Origin: JAAXHF01 sp963665955
GTDB taxonomy: Bacteria > Desulfobacterota > Binatia > Bin18
Direction: 5' to 3'
NCBI GenBank assembly: GCA_965231765.1
Contig: OZ246887.1
Coordinates: 496,001 to 560,000, forward strand
DNA length: 64,000 nt
Positions 42,114 to 51,010 of the stretch are shown piece by piece. Positions within the stretch are counted from its first letter, which is position 1, and each line of letters begins with the position of its first letter. The position numbers and the translations under genes are program-made. The notes beneath the pieces were generated by a model, which did no database searches, was not told where the DNA came from, and saw only the letters and a list, made by a program, of their open reading frames with translations.

Positions 42114-42770
42114 CTACCCATTCCCGGCTTTCACCTTGCCCGCCCACTCTTCCAGCGTGATAATTCCACCAGCCTTCTCCGCTCGCCCCTGGTCTTTGGG
42201 CGGTAAGACATCTTGTATGCCGTCAATACGCTTCCATTCCGCCAGCGGTGTTTCGCATGCTTCTCGAGGCACGTAACGTGACGGATCGACCTTTTTGTAA
42301 TGATGCACGTAGCGGGGACAGTTGACCCAGATTTCCGATACTTCAACGCGGACAATGAGCTCGGCTTCCTTGTAATCAGTCAGCAGTGGATCATCCGCCA
42401 AAACAGAAGCCGTACCTTGTAGGCGCAAACGATGCGGCGTCTCAAAATCAATGAACAACATGCCAATCTGGGCATTGCCAGCAATATTGCCCATGGAAAA
42501 GAACATGCCGTTGCCGTCATAGCTCGGAAAGACAACCGTGTGTTCATCCACTACCTTCACAAAGCCAGGGTCGCCGCCTTTGTATGAAACCGTTGGTCGG
42601 CCTTGATGGTCAATGCTTGAGAGAAAAAACATATCGCGTGCCTCAATAAAGGCTTTATCCCCGCCCGTGACCGCCGTCTTCATCGCCACCTGTTCCACCC
42701 GATCGGCCATCTTACGGGTGTCAAACTGATCCTGCAGGACACGATGCTGCTCACCATAGAGTCGCGTCAT
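42114..42770 (-). CDS. Pyridoxamine-5'-phosphate-oxidase-like (PPOX) flavin protein
   Basis: A 218-residue split-barrel protein. Features: RDMFFLSSIDHQGRPTVSYKGGDPGFVKVVDEHTVVFPSYDGNGMFFSMGNI (about 45-96 in total), then FETPHRLRLQGTASVL, where the RLRLQGTA strand normally contacts flavin phosphate. The family is FMN- or F420-binding and reduces or oxidises small molecules. AAGGAGAAG precedes the ATG. It lies 40 bases downstream of the GST gene at 42811, in the same direction, so they are probably one operon. Confidence 0.88.
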   Translation of the reverse strand: MTRLYGEQHRVLQDQFDTRKMADRVEQVAMKTAVTGGDKAFIEARDMFFLSSIDHQGRPTVSYKGGDPGFVKVVDEHTVVFPSYDGNGMFFSMGNIAGNAQIGMLFIDFETPHRLRLQGTASVLADDPLLTDYKEAELIVRVEVSEIWVNCPRYVHHYKKVDPSRYVPREACETPLAEWKRIDGIQDVLPPKDQGRAEKAGGIITLEEWAGKVKAGNG

Positions 42771-42810
42771 TTTCTTCTCCTTCTGAATACTTCAATACTT
42801 CTTGGCCGCT

Positions 42811-43842
42811 TTAGCCGCTGAACAGGGCCTCACAACCCGTGCCAGCAATAACAGCATTCACGACCTCGCGATCGGCCGCTGCAAGTCCCGCATACTGTTC
42901 ACCCAGCCACTGCAAACACTTGCCTTGGTATGGAAACGGCTGCTGTGTCCATGCTTTGCCATCAATCGTCGTCGTGACTTCGTGTGCGCCGCGCATGAGT
43001 GCATCGGCGTTGGCTAACATAGCTGGCGCATATACCAGGCCGACCTCGGACAGGATATCTCCAATTTGGGCTTTAAGATCATCGCGTGAAAGCCAGTCTT
43101 CTTCATTCACATCAAGGCCGCTCAAGTCGTCTACGATATCTATCCAGGCAAACACACGTGGCGTCTCTCGGAGCGTAAAAGCCATAGGTGTCGGATCAAA
43201 TCCGGCCAGCTGCGTCAGTTGGCCATACATCCCGAAGTCAGACGCCCCAGGCCGGTTGCCTAACAAAAAAGGGCGCTGTTCGAGCATCCCTCTCAATATA
43301 TTCACAAAGCGCTGGTAGCTGGCCTCAATCACAGGTGCAGTGGTGTCATTTGAACCAACCACATACAGGCGGGAGATTTGCCGCTGGCTGAACGCTTTGC
43401 CCAGTTTCTGCACCTCGTCCTCTGGCTCTGATATGGCTGTCCAACGCGGCAGAATATCAGCAGATTTTTTGATGTCGGACTCATAATACCAGCGATAATG
43501 AAACATCGCCTTGGTCAGCCACTCATCGGCATAATCCTCAAGCAAATAGTCAAAAAAGGCGACAACAGGATCAGATGGAATCACTGAGCGGCCGCTGAAT
43601 TCGGCCTCAAAGCGGCGGATCAACGGTGTTGAGTCCACAACCGCTTCCAACTCACCGGCCGTATTCGGTAAATAGAATGTCGGCAACAGATACACCTTGG
43701 GCTGTGGTAAATCAGTCGAACTTTGCTGAGAGCCGATCAGAAAACGATACGGGATGTGTCGGTAGCGCAGCAAGGCCAACATTTTGCGGGTATATGGTGA
43801 ACCGGGCACGCCCCGCAATAATACGGGAGTTGGAAGTGCCAT
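42811..43842 (-). CDS. Extended glutathione-S-transferase family protein
   Basis: A 343-residue protein with a GST N-terminal thioredoxin fold (LRGVPGSPYTRKMLALLRYRHIPY, then LLPTFYLPNTAGELEAVVDSTPLIRRFE with the cis-Pro and DST glutathione loop). A GST C-terminal helical domain follows (GNRPGASDFGMYGQL with the conserved N-cap Asp). An extra 90-residue C-terminal tail contains KAWTQQPFPYQGKCLQWL. It is paralogous to the protein at 45543 (shared WTxxPxxYxxKxLQ tail and NAxMFHYRW block). AAGGAG precedes the ATG. Likely binds glutathione or an analogous thiol. Confidence 0.88.
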   Translation of the reverse strand: MALPTPVLLRGVPGSPYTRKMLALLRYRHIPYRFLIGSQQSSTDLPQPKVYLLPTFYLPNTAGELEAVVDSTPLIRRFEAEFSGRSVIPSDPVVAFFDYLLEDYADEWLTKAMFHYRWYYESDIKKSADILPRWTAISEPEDEVQKLGKAFSQRQISRLYVVGSNDTTAPVIEASYQRFVNILRGMLEQRPFLLGNRPGASDFGMYGQLTQLAGFDPTPMAFTLRETPRVFAWIDIVDDLSGLDVNEEDWLSRDDLKAQIGDILSEVGLVYAPAMLANADALMRGAHEVTTTIDGKAWTQQPFPYQGKCLQWLGEQYAGLAAADREVVNAVIAGTGCEALFSG

Positions 43843-43933
43843 CTCAAGCGTCTCCTTGTGTTCTTATGGACCTCTCTCACAGATCTGCTTATACTGGCTA
43901 CCTGTCAGTTTTTGTACTGAAAAGGGGGACTCT

Positions 43934-44593
43934 ATGATTAAATTATTGGCAGCCGTTGTCCGTCGGGAGCATATCTCGCATGCTGAGCTGGTCAAGGTGT
44001 GGGAAGAGGTGCATGCCCCGCATGTCGCCAAAATCGTTAAACCTGAGCGCTATCGGATCACGTTTTTTGATCCACAAGAGACGTCTGACGACCCTGGCTG
44101 TGACGGCATGGCCGAATTGTGGTTTCGGGATAAGGACCATTTCAATAACGGCATCGGACGTAATGCTCCGCCCGAAGTCATGGACGACCGCTTTAGCGAT
44201 TACGCCGACCTCACCAAAGGCGTGTGGCTACCGGTCACTGAGCATATCAATGTAGACGGTCCCATAACGCGCGACACCACAAAGCTGGTGTCTTTTGTGA
44301 AACGGCGCCCCAGCACCGAGCGGTCCCATTTAGACACCTACTGGATCGACACGCACGTGCCTCACGTCGTTTCAGCTATTGAGCGCATGCCCCAAGCCAA
44401 GCGGTATACGGTCGATCTCGTCGATCAGTCCAACCCTGCCAAAGAGCAACCCTACGACGGTATTTCCCAGATTTGCATGGACGGCCCAAACCCAGGCTTT
44501 GCAGACATGAAGGATTATGAGCCAGATGGCTTTGGCGATCTGGTCGAGCCGATCCTCATCGCCCGAGGTCATGAAGTCCGTATTGTTGGCTGA
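43934..44593 (+). CDS. Tandem EthD-domain protein
   Basis: A 219-residue protein with two EthD-like dimeric alpha-beta barrel units. Each has the pattern 'DxWxxxHxPHV': ELVKVWEEVHAPHVAKIV (about 20-37) and HLDTYWIDTHVPHVVSAI (about 132-149), each followed by a strand with RY. AAAAGGGGG precedes the ATG. EthD domains occur beside P450 and polyketide systems and often bind or isomerise hydrophobic molecules. It diverges from the GST at 42811 and heads the row of GST-like genes to the right. Confidence 0.85.
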   Translation: MIKLLAAVVRREHISHAELVKVWEEVHAPHVAKIVKPERYRITFFDPQETSDDPGCDGMAELWFRDKDHFNNGIGRNAPPEVMDDRFSDYADLTKGVWLPVTEHINVDGPITRDTTKLVSFVKRRPSTERSHLDTYWIDTHVPHVVSAIERMPQAKRYTVDLVDQSNPAKEQPYDGISQICMDGPNPGFADMKDYEPDGFGDLVEPILIARGHEVRIVG

Positions 44594-44612
44594 TTCACTG
44601 AGAGAGACCTGC

Positions 44613-44640
44613 TTTCCCCCTCGCCCTGGAGGGAGAGGGA
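44613..44640. repeat. CCCTCGCCCTGGAGGGAGA-type palindromic repeat (copy A)
   Basis: The core CCCTCGCCCTGGAGGGAGA is found 20-some bases after the EthD stop. The same 19-base core recurs at 61200-61218. CCCTC and GAGGG pair. Confidence 0.7.
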
Positions 44641-44729
44641 ACCTGAAAGAGAGAAACACATAGGCTGCTCTCAACTCCCCTTGTTACACCATCACGACCC
44701 GCTATGATCTGCCATGAAAGGGACCCAAA

Positions 44730-45494
44730 ATGGAATATAAAACAGTTGCTGAAGCCAAAGATCTGCCGGGCCTGCGCCTGGCCCTCACGACGGGTGCACC
44801 GGCTCCGTGGAGCCAGTCTGCCAAGAGTATTGTACATGTCAAAAATATCCCCTATATCCCCGTTGCCCAGCAGGGTGGTGGAGCCAATGAAGAACTGGTT
44901 GCCTGGACTGGCCACCGGAATGCACCGGTGGCGATGTTTGAAGATGAACCAGCCCGGACTGGATGGTACGAAATCTTACTGCTGGCAGAACGCCTCGCTC
45001 CAACTCCGTCTCTGTTGCCGGCAAACGTCGCGGACCGAGCCCTCATGATTGGCCTGTGCAACGAGATTTGCGGCGAGGAGAGGTTCACCTGGCAGGCTCG
45101 TCACCTCATGTTTGAAGCCGTGCTCAAAGCGCAAGGCGAGGGGTTTAAAAAATCCCCCATGTTTGTGGCCTATGGATACTCAGAAGAAAATGTCAAAGCC
45201 GCTCCGTCAAAGATTACGCCGATTTTGGAAGCACTGACTGCCCAGTTGCAGAGTCAGCAAAAGGCCGGGAGTCAATACTTTGTCGGCGATCAGCTCACAG
45301 CTTTAGATCTGTACTGGGCCAATATGTCCCAGATTATAGCCCCCTACCCGCCCGAGCAGAACCCAATGCCAGACTCTCTGCGCCAGATGTGGCTGGCAGT
45401 CCGCGCTCAGGTCGAATCGGCCATTGATCCGATTCTCGTTGCGCAGCGCGATTTTATATTCGAGAAGCACTTGACGCTTCCACTTGATTTCTGA
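44730..45494 (+). CDS. GST-like protein, short form
   Basis: A 254-residue protein. The N-terminal thioredoxin-like part is divergent (LRLALTTGAPAPWSQSAKSIVHVKNIPYIPV; NAPVAMFEDEPARTGWYEILLLAERL) and lacks the ordinary catalytic Ser/Cys motif. The C-terminal part has the GST_C-like GSQYFVGDQLTALDLYWANM. About half of its positions match the protein at 46922 on the other strand, including LCNEICGEE/LCNELCGET and HLTLPLDF/HLKLPMDL. Role unknown: thiol-binding or chaperone-like. Confidence 0.8.
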   Translation: MEYKTVAEAKDLPGLRLALTTGAPAPWSQSAKSIVHVKNIPYIPVAQQGGGANEELVAWTGHRNAPVAMFEDEPARTGWYEILLLAERLAPTPSLLPANVADRALMIGLCNEICGEERFTWQARHLMFEAVLKAQGEGFKKSPMFVAYGYSEENVKAAPSKITPILEALTAQLQSQQKAGSQYFVGDQLTALDLYWANMSQIIAPYPPEQNPMPDSLRQMWLAVRAQVESAIDPILVAQRDFIFEKHLTLPLDF

Positions 45495-45542
45495 CACCAG
45501 GCCAGCTGACCACAGCCACTCCCGATAGAGAAAGGATCATTC

Positions 45543-46541
45543 ATGGCTGACCACTACCGCATCTTCGGCGCGGAACTCTCCCCGTACTCGGTCAAAGTCC
45601 GTTCCTATTGCCGTTATAAGGGCATTCCGCACCAGTGGCAGCTGCGCAATGCAGCCGCCCAGCCTGAATATGAAAAGTACGCAAAAATTCCGATTATTCC
45701 CCTTGTGGTGACGCCTGAAGACACAGGACTTCAGGACTCCACCCCGATCATTGAGCATCTGGAAGCCCTGTACCCTGAACCATCTATTCACCCCTCCGAT
45801 CCAGTCAGCGGCTTTGTCTCGGCATTACTCGAAGAGTTTGGTGATGAGTGGGGCAATAAGTGGATGTTCCACTATCGCTGGGCACGCGAGGTCGATCAAC
45901 TGAGTTCGGCCGGGCGCATCGCCCGGATGATGATGCCGGAGGCAGACGACAAGCAGCACGCTGGCATGGTCAACCAGATACGGGAGCGCATGGTCAATCG
46001 AGTCTGGTTTGTTGGCTCAAATGAAAAGACGGCTCCACAGATTGAGCAGTCCTTTCAAGAAGGACTAGAGCAGCTTGAGGCCCATTTGGCTAATCGGCCG
46101 TATCTGTTTGGTTCACGACCTTCATTCGGAGATCTCGGCCTATGGGGTCAGGTGTATAACGCCTGGACTGATCCAACCCCGTGTGCCTTGGTTGAGGGCC
46201 GGACGCCGAATGTGCTCGCTTGGATTCAGCGTATGCTCTGGCCACGTGCAGAAGGCGATTTCGAATCGTGGTCGAGTCTAGAGTCAACCCTCATGCCATT
46301 TCTGGAACGCCAAGTTGGGGCACGCTTTATGCCCTGGAGCTTAGCCAATGCGGCGGCTATTTCGGGCGATATGGAAGAGTTCAGTGTCGAACTCAGCGGT
46401 CAGACCTGGACCCAGAAACCGCAGAAATATCACGCTAAGTCATTGCAAGTTTTACGTGATAAATATACGGCGGTCACGGACAAAAACGCGCTTGATGACG
46501 TGCTTGAGCGGGCCGGATGTTTGGCCGGTTTACGCGACTAA
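45543..46541 (+). CDS. Extended glutathione-S-transferase family protein
   Basis: A 332-residue protein. GST_N is in RIFGAELSPYSVKVRSYCRYKGIPH (SPYS motif) and IIPLVVTPEDTGLQDSTPIIEHLEALYP; GST_C in LFGSRPSFGDLGLWGQVYNAW. The tail WTQKPQKYHAKSLQVLRDKY is shared with the protein at 42811. AAAGGATCATTC lies before the ATG. It starts 48 bases after the short GST-like gene and precedes a truncated one, forming a plus-strand cluster. Confidence 0.88.
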   Translation: MADHYRIFGAELSPYSVKVRSYCRYKGIPHQWQLRNAAAQPEYEKYAKIPIIPLVVTPEDTGLQDSTPIIEHLEALYPEPSIHPSDPVSGFVSALLEEFGDEWGNKWMFHYRWAREVDQLSSAGRIARMMMPEADDKQHAGMVNQIRERMVNRVWFVGSNEKTAPQIEQSFQEGLEQLEAHLANRPYLFGSRPSFGDLGLWGQVYNAWTDPTPCALVEGRTPNVLAWIQRMLWPRAEGDFESWSSLESTLMPFLERQVGARFMPWSLANAAAISGDMEEFSVELSGQTWTQKPQKYHAKSLQVLRDKYTAVTDKNALDDVLERAGCLAGLRD

Positions 46542-46571
46542 CATTGTGTCAGTTTATGATGGAAACTCAGC

Positions 46572-46898
46572 ATGATTGACCTGTATACAGCTTCAACGCC
46601 AAATGGCCACAAAGCCTCAGTTACCCTAGAAGAGCTGGAACTCCCCTATAATGTCCACGCTGTGAATCTCGGCGAGAATGAGCAGAAACAAGAATGGTTC
46701 CTCAAGCTGAATCCGAATGGCCGGATTCCGGTTCTTGTTGACCGCGCAGCACAAGACGGGCAGGACCAGGACATTGTCGTCTTTGAAACCGGTGCGATTA
46801 TGATCTACTTGGCTGAAAAGATCGGCCGTCTGTTACCAACGGACCCAAAAGACCGGGCAGAGGTCATTCGACTTTGCTCAGGGCAGGCCTCTCCCTGA
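46572..46898 (+). pseudogene. Truncated glutathione S-transferase (N-terminal domain only)
   Basis: It encodes a clean GST_N domain of the YfcG/YghU kind: YTASTPNGHKASVTLEELEL (with the TPNG glutathione loop), LNPNGRIPVLVD and FETGAIMIYLAEKIGRLLP. After RAEVIRLCSG the frame ends in QASP-stop exactly where a palindromic repeat (CTCTCCCTGAGGGAGAG, from 46888) begins. The 110-residue GST_C domain is gone. The product would be 108 residues. A short functional form cannot be excluded, but truncation is the better reading. Confidence 0.75.
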
Positions 46899-46908
46899 GG
46901 GAGAGGGA
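46884..46908. repeat. GC-rich palindromic repeat (copy B) at the GST truncation
   Basis: GGCCTCTCCCTGAGGGAGAGGGAG forms a strong hairpin (CTCTCCC/GGGAGAG) with a one- or two-base loop, and contains the premature stop of the GST fragment. Same family style as 44613 and 61197. Confidence 0.7.
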
Positions 46909-46921
46909 GAAAAAGAAGACC

Positions 46922-47698
46922 CTACAAATCCATCGGCAGCTTTAAGTGATCCTGATAGATCCGATCCCGATGCTCCAACAATTTCGGAGACAATGCCTCG
47001 GCGATCACCGGGTCGGTATTCACAAATGACGCCCGTAAATTCTCATCAATAGGACACAGATCAGCCGGAAGCGGCTGAACGAGCACAGCAAACGTTGACC
47101 AATAGATATCCAAGGCGGACAGTGCATCGCCGAGGAGAAACTGGCTGCCTCTTGCCTGCTGCTGCTCTAAACGCGCCCCCAGACCCCGCAGAACCTGGGC
47201 CACTCGCTGAGGTGCGGCTCCGGCCTCAGCCTGACCGTAGCCATACTTTCCACCCATATACGCCGCAGCCGTCTTGGCGGGCTCTGGGGCGTGTGGATTC
47301 GACAACAGACGGTGGAGGACCATCAGCCGCCGTGACCAGCCAAAACCTGTCTCGCCACACAACTCGTTACACAGCCCAAACATCAGGATACGATCTTCAG
47401 CATTGTCCGGAATGAGCGACGGCTGCGGGACAAGACGCTCGACCAAATACACTTGCTCATTCCAGCTACTGCGCGGACGTTCATCATTCCAGATCGCCAC
47501 GGGTGCACTGCTCTGACTCGTCCATTCTTGCAATGCCGCATCATGGCCTGGGGCCTTGCCGACCAGCACGAACGGGATGTTCTTCACATGACACATCCCT
47601 TTCAGTCCCTCAGCCCAGGGATTTGGACGGCCAGGGGGAGCAATAATCCGCATTCCTTCCCTCGTTTTTGCCTGTTCGATGTCGATATATTCTGCCAT
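46922..47698 (-). CDS. GST-like protein, short form (paralogue of 44730)
   Basis: A 258-residue protein with the same layout as the gene at 44730: IIAPPGRPNPWAEGLKGMCHVKNIPFVLVGKAPG near the N-terminus, SSAPVAIWNDERPRSSWNEQVYLVERL, then GLCNELCGETGFGWSRRLM, and GST_C-like GSQFLLGDALSALDIYWSTF. GGAGG precedes the ATG. Divergent from the isochorismatase gene across a palindromic site at 47741-47769. Function unknown. Confidence 0.8.
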   Translation of the reverse strand: MAEYIDIEQAKTREGMRIIAPPGRPNPWAEGLKGMCHVKNIPFVLVGKAPGHDAALQEWTSQSSAPVAIWNDERPRSSWNEQVYLVERLVPQPSLIPDNAEDRILMFGLCNELCGETGFGWSRRLMVLHRLLSNPHAPEPAKTAAAYMGGKYGYGQAEAGAAPQRVAQVLRGLGARLEQQQARGSQFLLGDALSALDIYWSTFAVLVQPLPADLCPIDENLRASFVNTDPVIAEALSPKLLEHRDRIYQDHLKLPMDL

Positions 47699-47740
47699 GC
47701 TGTGTTCCTCCTGCTTGCCTTTAAATCGAGAGTTTTATAG

Positions 47741-47769
47741 GTGTACAAAAGTATACTGAGAATGTACAC
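47741..47769. promoter_or_regulatory. Inverted repeat in a divergent promoter (candidate operator)
   Basis: GTGTACA (47741-47747) and TGTACAC (47763-47769) make seven-base arms with a 15-base spacer, between the start of the GST-like gene (47698) and the ribosome site of the isochorismatase gene. Each arm includes the self-complementary TGTACA. This is a fitting dimeric regulator site. Confidence 0.5.
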
Positions 47770-47782
47770 AGCGGAGGAGCAC

Positions 47783-48502
47783 ATGGATGAATATCAACAA
47801 ATCTTAGATCTGATCCAGACCAAGAATAGTGCTTCGGTTACCCTCGACCCACGACGGACGGCACTCATTGTCGTTGACATGGAACGCTACTACACTGAGC
47901 CTACCTCTGCTCTGATCGCACTGTTCAACGTGTTGTCTCCAGGGGCAGCAGACGGCTACCTGCAACGGGTGAGTGACACCGTCATTCCCAATAACCAAAA
48001 AATGCTGGCATGCTTCCGAGCGCTCCATTCGCCGATTATTTTTACCGCGATTGGGACGGAGACAGGGAATGGTGACGACCTACCCGGTTGGTTGCGTTCT
48101 TTTGATGAACTTGGCCAGGCCACTTTGGGACGCTCGATCATTCCGTCGGTCACAGACCCGAGCTGGGAGATTGATCCGGCGCTGGCTCCACAACCCGGAG
48201 AGCAAATCGTCAACAAACTGTCGGCCGGAACGTTTGCAACATCAGGGCTCGAACAACGCCTGCGCCATCAGGGCATTGAATCAGTCGTTGTGACAGGCGT
48301 GACGAGTGACGTGTGTGTCACGACGACAGCTCGGGAAGCGGCGGATCGCGGGTTTCAGACCGTCCTTGTGAGTGATGCGTGTACCACTTGGAGTGACCAG
48401 ATGCACACAGCCAGTCTGGAAACCTTCAATCTGGCGCTGGGTTGGGTGCGGACAACACAGCAAGTTATTGACCTGCTGCAAGCCATACCTCGGGCGGCGT
48501 AG
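47783..48502 (+). CDS. Isochorismatase-family cysteine hydrolase
   Basis: A 239-residue enzyme starting at 47783 behind GGAGGAG (the longer frame to 47741 covers the operator-like repeat). The triad is Asp32 (VVDMERYY), Lys145 (VNKLSAGTF) and Cys178 (TSDVCVTTTARE), with the cis-peptide-like VTGVTSDVC. Members hydrolyse isochorismate, nicotinamide, N-carbamoyl compounds or maleamate. An amide from ring degradation would fit the neighbourhood. Confidence 0.9.
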   Translation: MDEYQQILDLIQTKNSASVTLDPRRTALIVVDMERYYTEPTSALIALFNVLSPGAADGYLQRVSDTVIPNNQKMLACFRALHSPIIFTAIGTETGNGDDLPGWLRSFDELGQATLGRSIIPSVTDPSWEIDPALAPQPGEQIVNKLSAGTFATSGLEQRLRHQGIESVVVTGVTSDVCVTTTAREAADRGFQTVLVSDACTTWSDQMHTASLETFNLALGWVRTTQQVIDLLQAIPRAA

Positions 48503-48520
48503 TGCACGAATCGAGAGCCA

Positions 48521-49786
48521 CTATTTTCCCAGCCGCAGGAGCTCCATAAGGTCAAAACGGCGCGGCGAATCCGGCCCGTTGAGTTGTGCCGCTCCAGCCG
48601 TAAACAGCGTCGCATCGTCCTGCTTCACATTGACCCACGTTATGCCAAGCGGAATAGGCATCCGCAGCCCTTGTGCGCCAGGCACATCGTCCGGGTGACC
48701 ATGCACGTTGAGGGTGAGGCGAACGAATTCTCCCTGTGCATCATAGCTAAGGACGGCCAAGAGTGCATAGGTCTGCGCGTCCAGATAAAAAATCCGTTTT
48801 CCATACGGATGTGCTCCCTTTGGCCGGGACTCAACTGCAATGACACGCCGCAGCTCCCACGACGCATCCGGATACCAGTTATTTTTGCCACTAAAACTCA
48901 CCTCACTCGCCTGCAGAAAGCCAGGTAAGAGCAGGATACGTTCTTCGAGATAGGTCCAATCGTACTCATGCAGATACCCGATAAAATACAGCGGAGGTTG
49001 CTCTTCCATTAAGAGACCATAACGCCCACCGCCCATACGAGCCAACAGGTTTGAGTGACCTTTCCGAATACGTCGGTTCTGCGGATTATAGCTCATGATC
49101 TCTTGCGGTCGGCTATCATCATCAAAGACCGTCATGATACGCATTCGCCCCTCTTGATCAGAAGGTTCTAGGAGTCGAAAGGTGGCCTTCATATAGACCC
49201 CTTTTTCCTGCCACTGCGTATCATCCTGTTCTTCCCCAACGCGGTGCATGCCATAGCGTATGCGCATCCGGCCAACATTGTAACGATCAATTGTTCCAGC
49301 GCTGTTGATACCGCGTACGTATGCCCGACTCTCGAACGTTTGGGGAAGATCCCGATACCGAAAATTCCATAACGTTTTGAGACCAGCCTGTGGATCAGCT
49401 GCATCAAGCACTGGGAAAGGACGCCCAGCTTGGTAGTGCTCTAGCTGTCCGGTCTCAGTCAGGACAGCATGCTCCGCATGCGCAAGGCTTGCTTCCAGAT
49501 ACGGTGCCCGAACGGGGAGATCGGTCGTCTCCTGTATCTGGATACGAAAGTCACCAGCTTGTATCAGCCTGAGGATCTCAGGCAGGAGTACCGGCTCAGC
49601 GGCCTGCCAATTGCTCTGATCAATCACCATGCCCGGCGAGATGCCTGGCTGTTGCGGCTGACCGTCCTGGTACGGGAAAAAGACCGCCCGCATTGACTCG
49701 GAAGAGGCCGCTCCAGCATCCGGAGCAAATATCAGAACAAGGGAAATATAGCCAAAGAGTAATCCAGCTCCAACCCATCTCAGCAT
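48521..49786 (-). CDS. Exported DUF1329 protein
   Basis: A 421-residue protein with a signal peptide (LLFGYISLVLIFAPDAGA, cleavage near residue 27) and a single DUF1329 domain: FPVLDAADPQAGLKTLWNFRYR, QEIMSYNPQNRRIRKGHSNLLARMGGG, YEWDW-like YLHEYDWTYLEERI, GKRIFYLDAQTYALLAVLSYDAQGE. No AMIN domain is present, unlike the copy at 11774. Such proteins are associated with outer-membrane uptake or lipid handling. It converges with the isochorismatase gene. Confidence 0.88.
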   Translation of the reverse strand: MLRWVGAGLLFGYISLVLIFAPDAGAASSESMRAVFFPYQDGQPQQPGISPGMVIDQSNWQAAEPVLLPEILRLIQAGDFRIQIQETTDLPVRAPYLEASLAHAEHAVLTETGQLEHYQAGRPFPVLDAADPQAGLKTLWNFRYRDLPQTFESRAYVRGINSAGTIDRYNVGRMRIRYGMHRVGEEQDDTQWQEKGVYMKATFRLLEPSDQEGRMRIMTVFDDDSRPQEIMSYNPQNRRIRKGHSNLLARMGGGRYGLLMEEQPPLYFIGYLHEYDWTYLEERILLLPGFLQASEVSFSGKNNWYPDASWELRRVIAVESRPKGAHPYGKRIFYLDAQTYALLAVLSYDAQGEFVRLTLNVHGHPDDVPGAQGLRMPIPLGITWVNVKQDDATLFTAGAAQLNGPDSPRRFDLMELLRLGK

Positions 49787-49996
49787 GACACGTGTATCCC
49801 TTTCTCAGACAGAAAATCCTCCTATTTCTAAAGCATTGAGACAGCTTGGCAACCCCCAGTGATAGTGCAGAGCATGGGAAGCAGCAGACCTCAGGTCACA
49901 TGTGCGCCAAAGGGGTTTGTCTTGAACTGGCGGTATTATCTGATACAAGGAGCCCTTGCAGGTTTGCGTGAGGAGTCCAGACAGGAGGAGCACCCG

Positions 49997-51010
49997 ATGA
50001 GTAGCGCAGTTGCCGAAACCTTAGAAACAGGTCTTGTTGATGATACGGACAGTGGTGCGGAGATTCCGGTCCTTGATGTGAGTGACTATCTGGCCGATGT
50101 CTCTGGCGCACGCGAGCAACTTGCCCCCGTCTTGCACCAGGCATTAACCGAAGTCGGCTTCTTCTACTTGGTCGGCCATGATGTGCCACGCGAGCTGATC
50201 GACACAGTCTTTCAGGAATCCGAACGCTTCCATGCCTTACCCCTAGCTCGCAAGGAGGAAATTAAACTGAACGACGTCTTTGTTGGCTATATGGGTGATC
50301 GGGAACAGCTTGGCCGAACCTCAGAGTTCTACACAGGCCACACCAAGCCCGATCGAGGGGAAGCTTTCTTCATGCAACGTGACCGCGCACCGTTTGCGCT
50401 CCCGTTTCCGAACCAATGGCTGGCTGACCTAGCGGGCTTTCGCGAAACCGTGGTCGAATATTTTGAAAAGCTTGAAGATCTGTCGCTGAAACTCATGCCC
50501 TTGTTTGCGACGGCACTTGACCTGCCAGCGGAGTATTTCACCCCATTCTTTCCCAAATATGAGACCATCGCTTTCCAGCGCTTGTCTCATTATCCATCAG
50601 ACCCTTTAGAAGATGGCCAGTACAATTCCTCTCCGCATACGGACGGCTCGTTTTTGACGCTGCTCGCGACAACGGACGTGCCAGGATTGGAAATCAAACC
50701 CAAAGAAAAAGACTGGATTCGTGCCCCATCCTGGCCTGGTGCTTTTCTCGTTAATTCTGGTGATGTCTTGACCCGTTGGTCAAATGGTCGGGTGCTGTCA
50801 ACGCCACACCGGGTGCGTAATTTATCTGGTCGCGACCGCTACTCCATTCCGTTTTTCCTGCTGCCAAGTCCTGACACCGTGCTGGAATGTTTGCCGACCT
50901 GTCAGAGTCCCGACAATCCGCCTCGTGAAGAACCGCTTACTACTGAGGCCTATCTGCGCTGGTATTTAGAGCAAAATTTTACCCAATACGGCAAATTTGA
51001 ACATGACTGA
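49997..51010 (+). CDS. Fe(II)/2-oxoglutarate oxygenase of the isopenicillin-N-synthase type
   Basis: A 337-residue protein from ATG 49997 (GGAGGAG seven bases upstream; upstream extension rejected). The double-stranded beta-helix iron triad is His214, Asp216 (SPHTDGSFL) and His271 (STPHRVRN). The 2-oxoglutarate-binding pair is Arg281 and Ser283 (RYSIPFF). The N-terminus has the family's PVLDVSDYL and VGFFYLVGHDVP. These enzymes hydroxylate, desaturate or close rings in small molecules. It stands alone. Confidence 0.93.
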   Translation: MSSAVAETLETGLVDDTDSGAEIPVLDVSDYLADVSGAREQLAPVLHQALTEVGFFYLVGHDVPRELIDTVFQESERFHALPLARKEEIKLNDVFVGYMGDREQLGRTSEFYTGHTKPDRGEAFFMQRDRAPFALPFPNQWLADLAGFRETVVEYFEKLEDLSLKLMPLFATALDLPAEYFTPFFPKYETIAFQRLSHYPSDPLEDGQYNSSPHTDGSFLTLLATTDVPGLEIKPKEKDWIRAPSWPGAFLVNSGDVLTRWSNGRVLSTPHRVRNLSGRDRYSIPFFLLPSPDTVLECLPTCQSPDNPPREEPLTTEAYLRWYLEQNFTQYGKFEHD

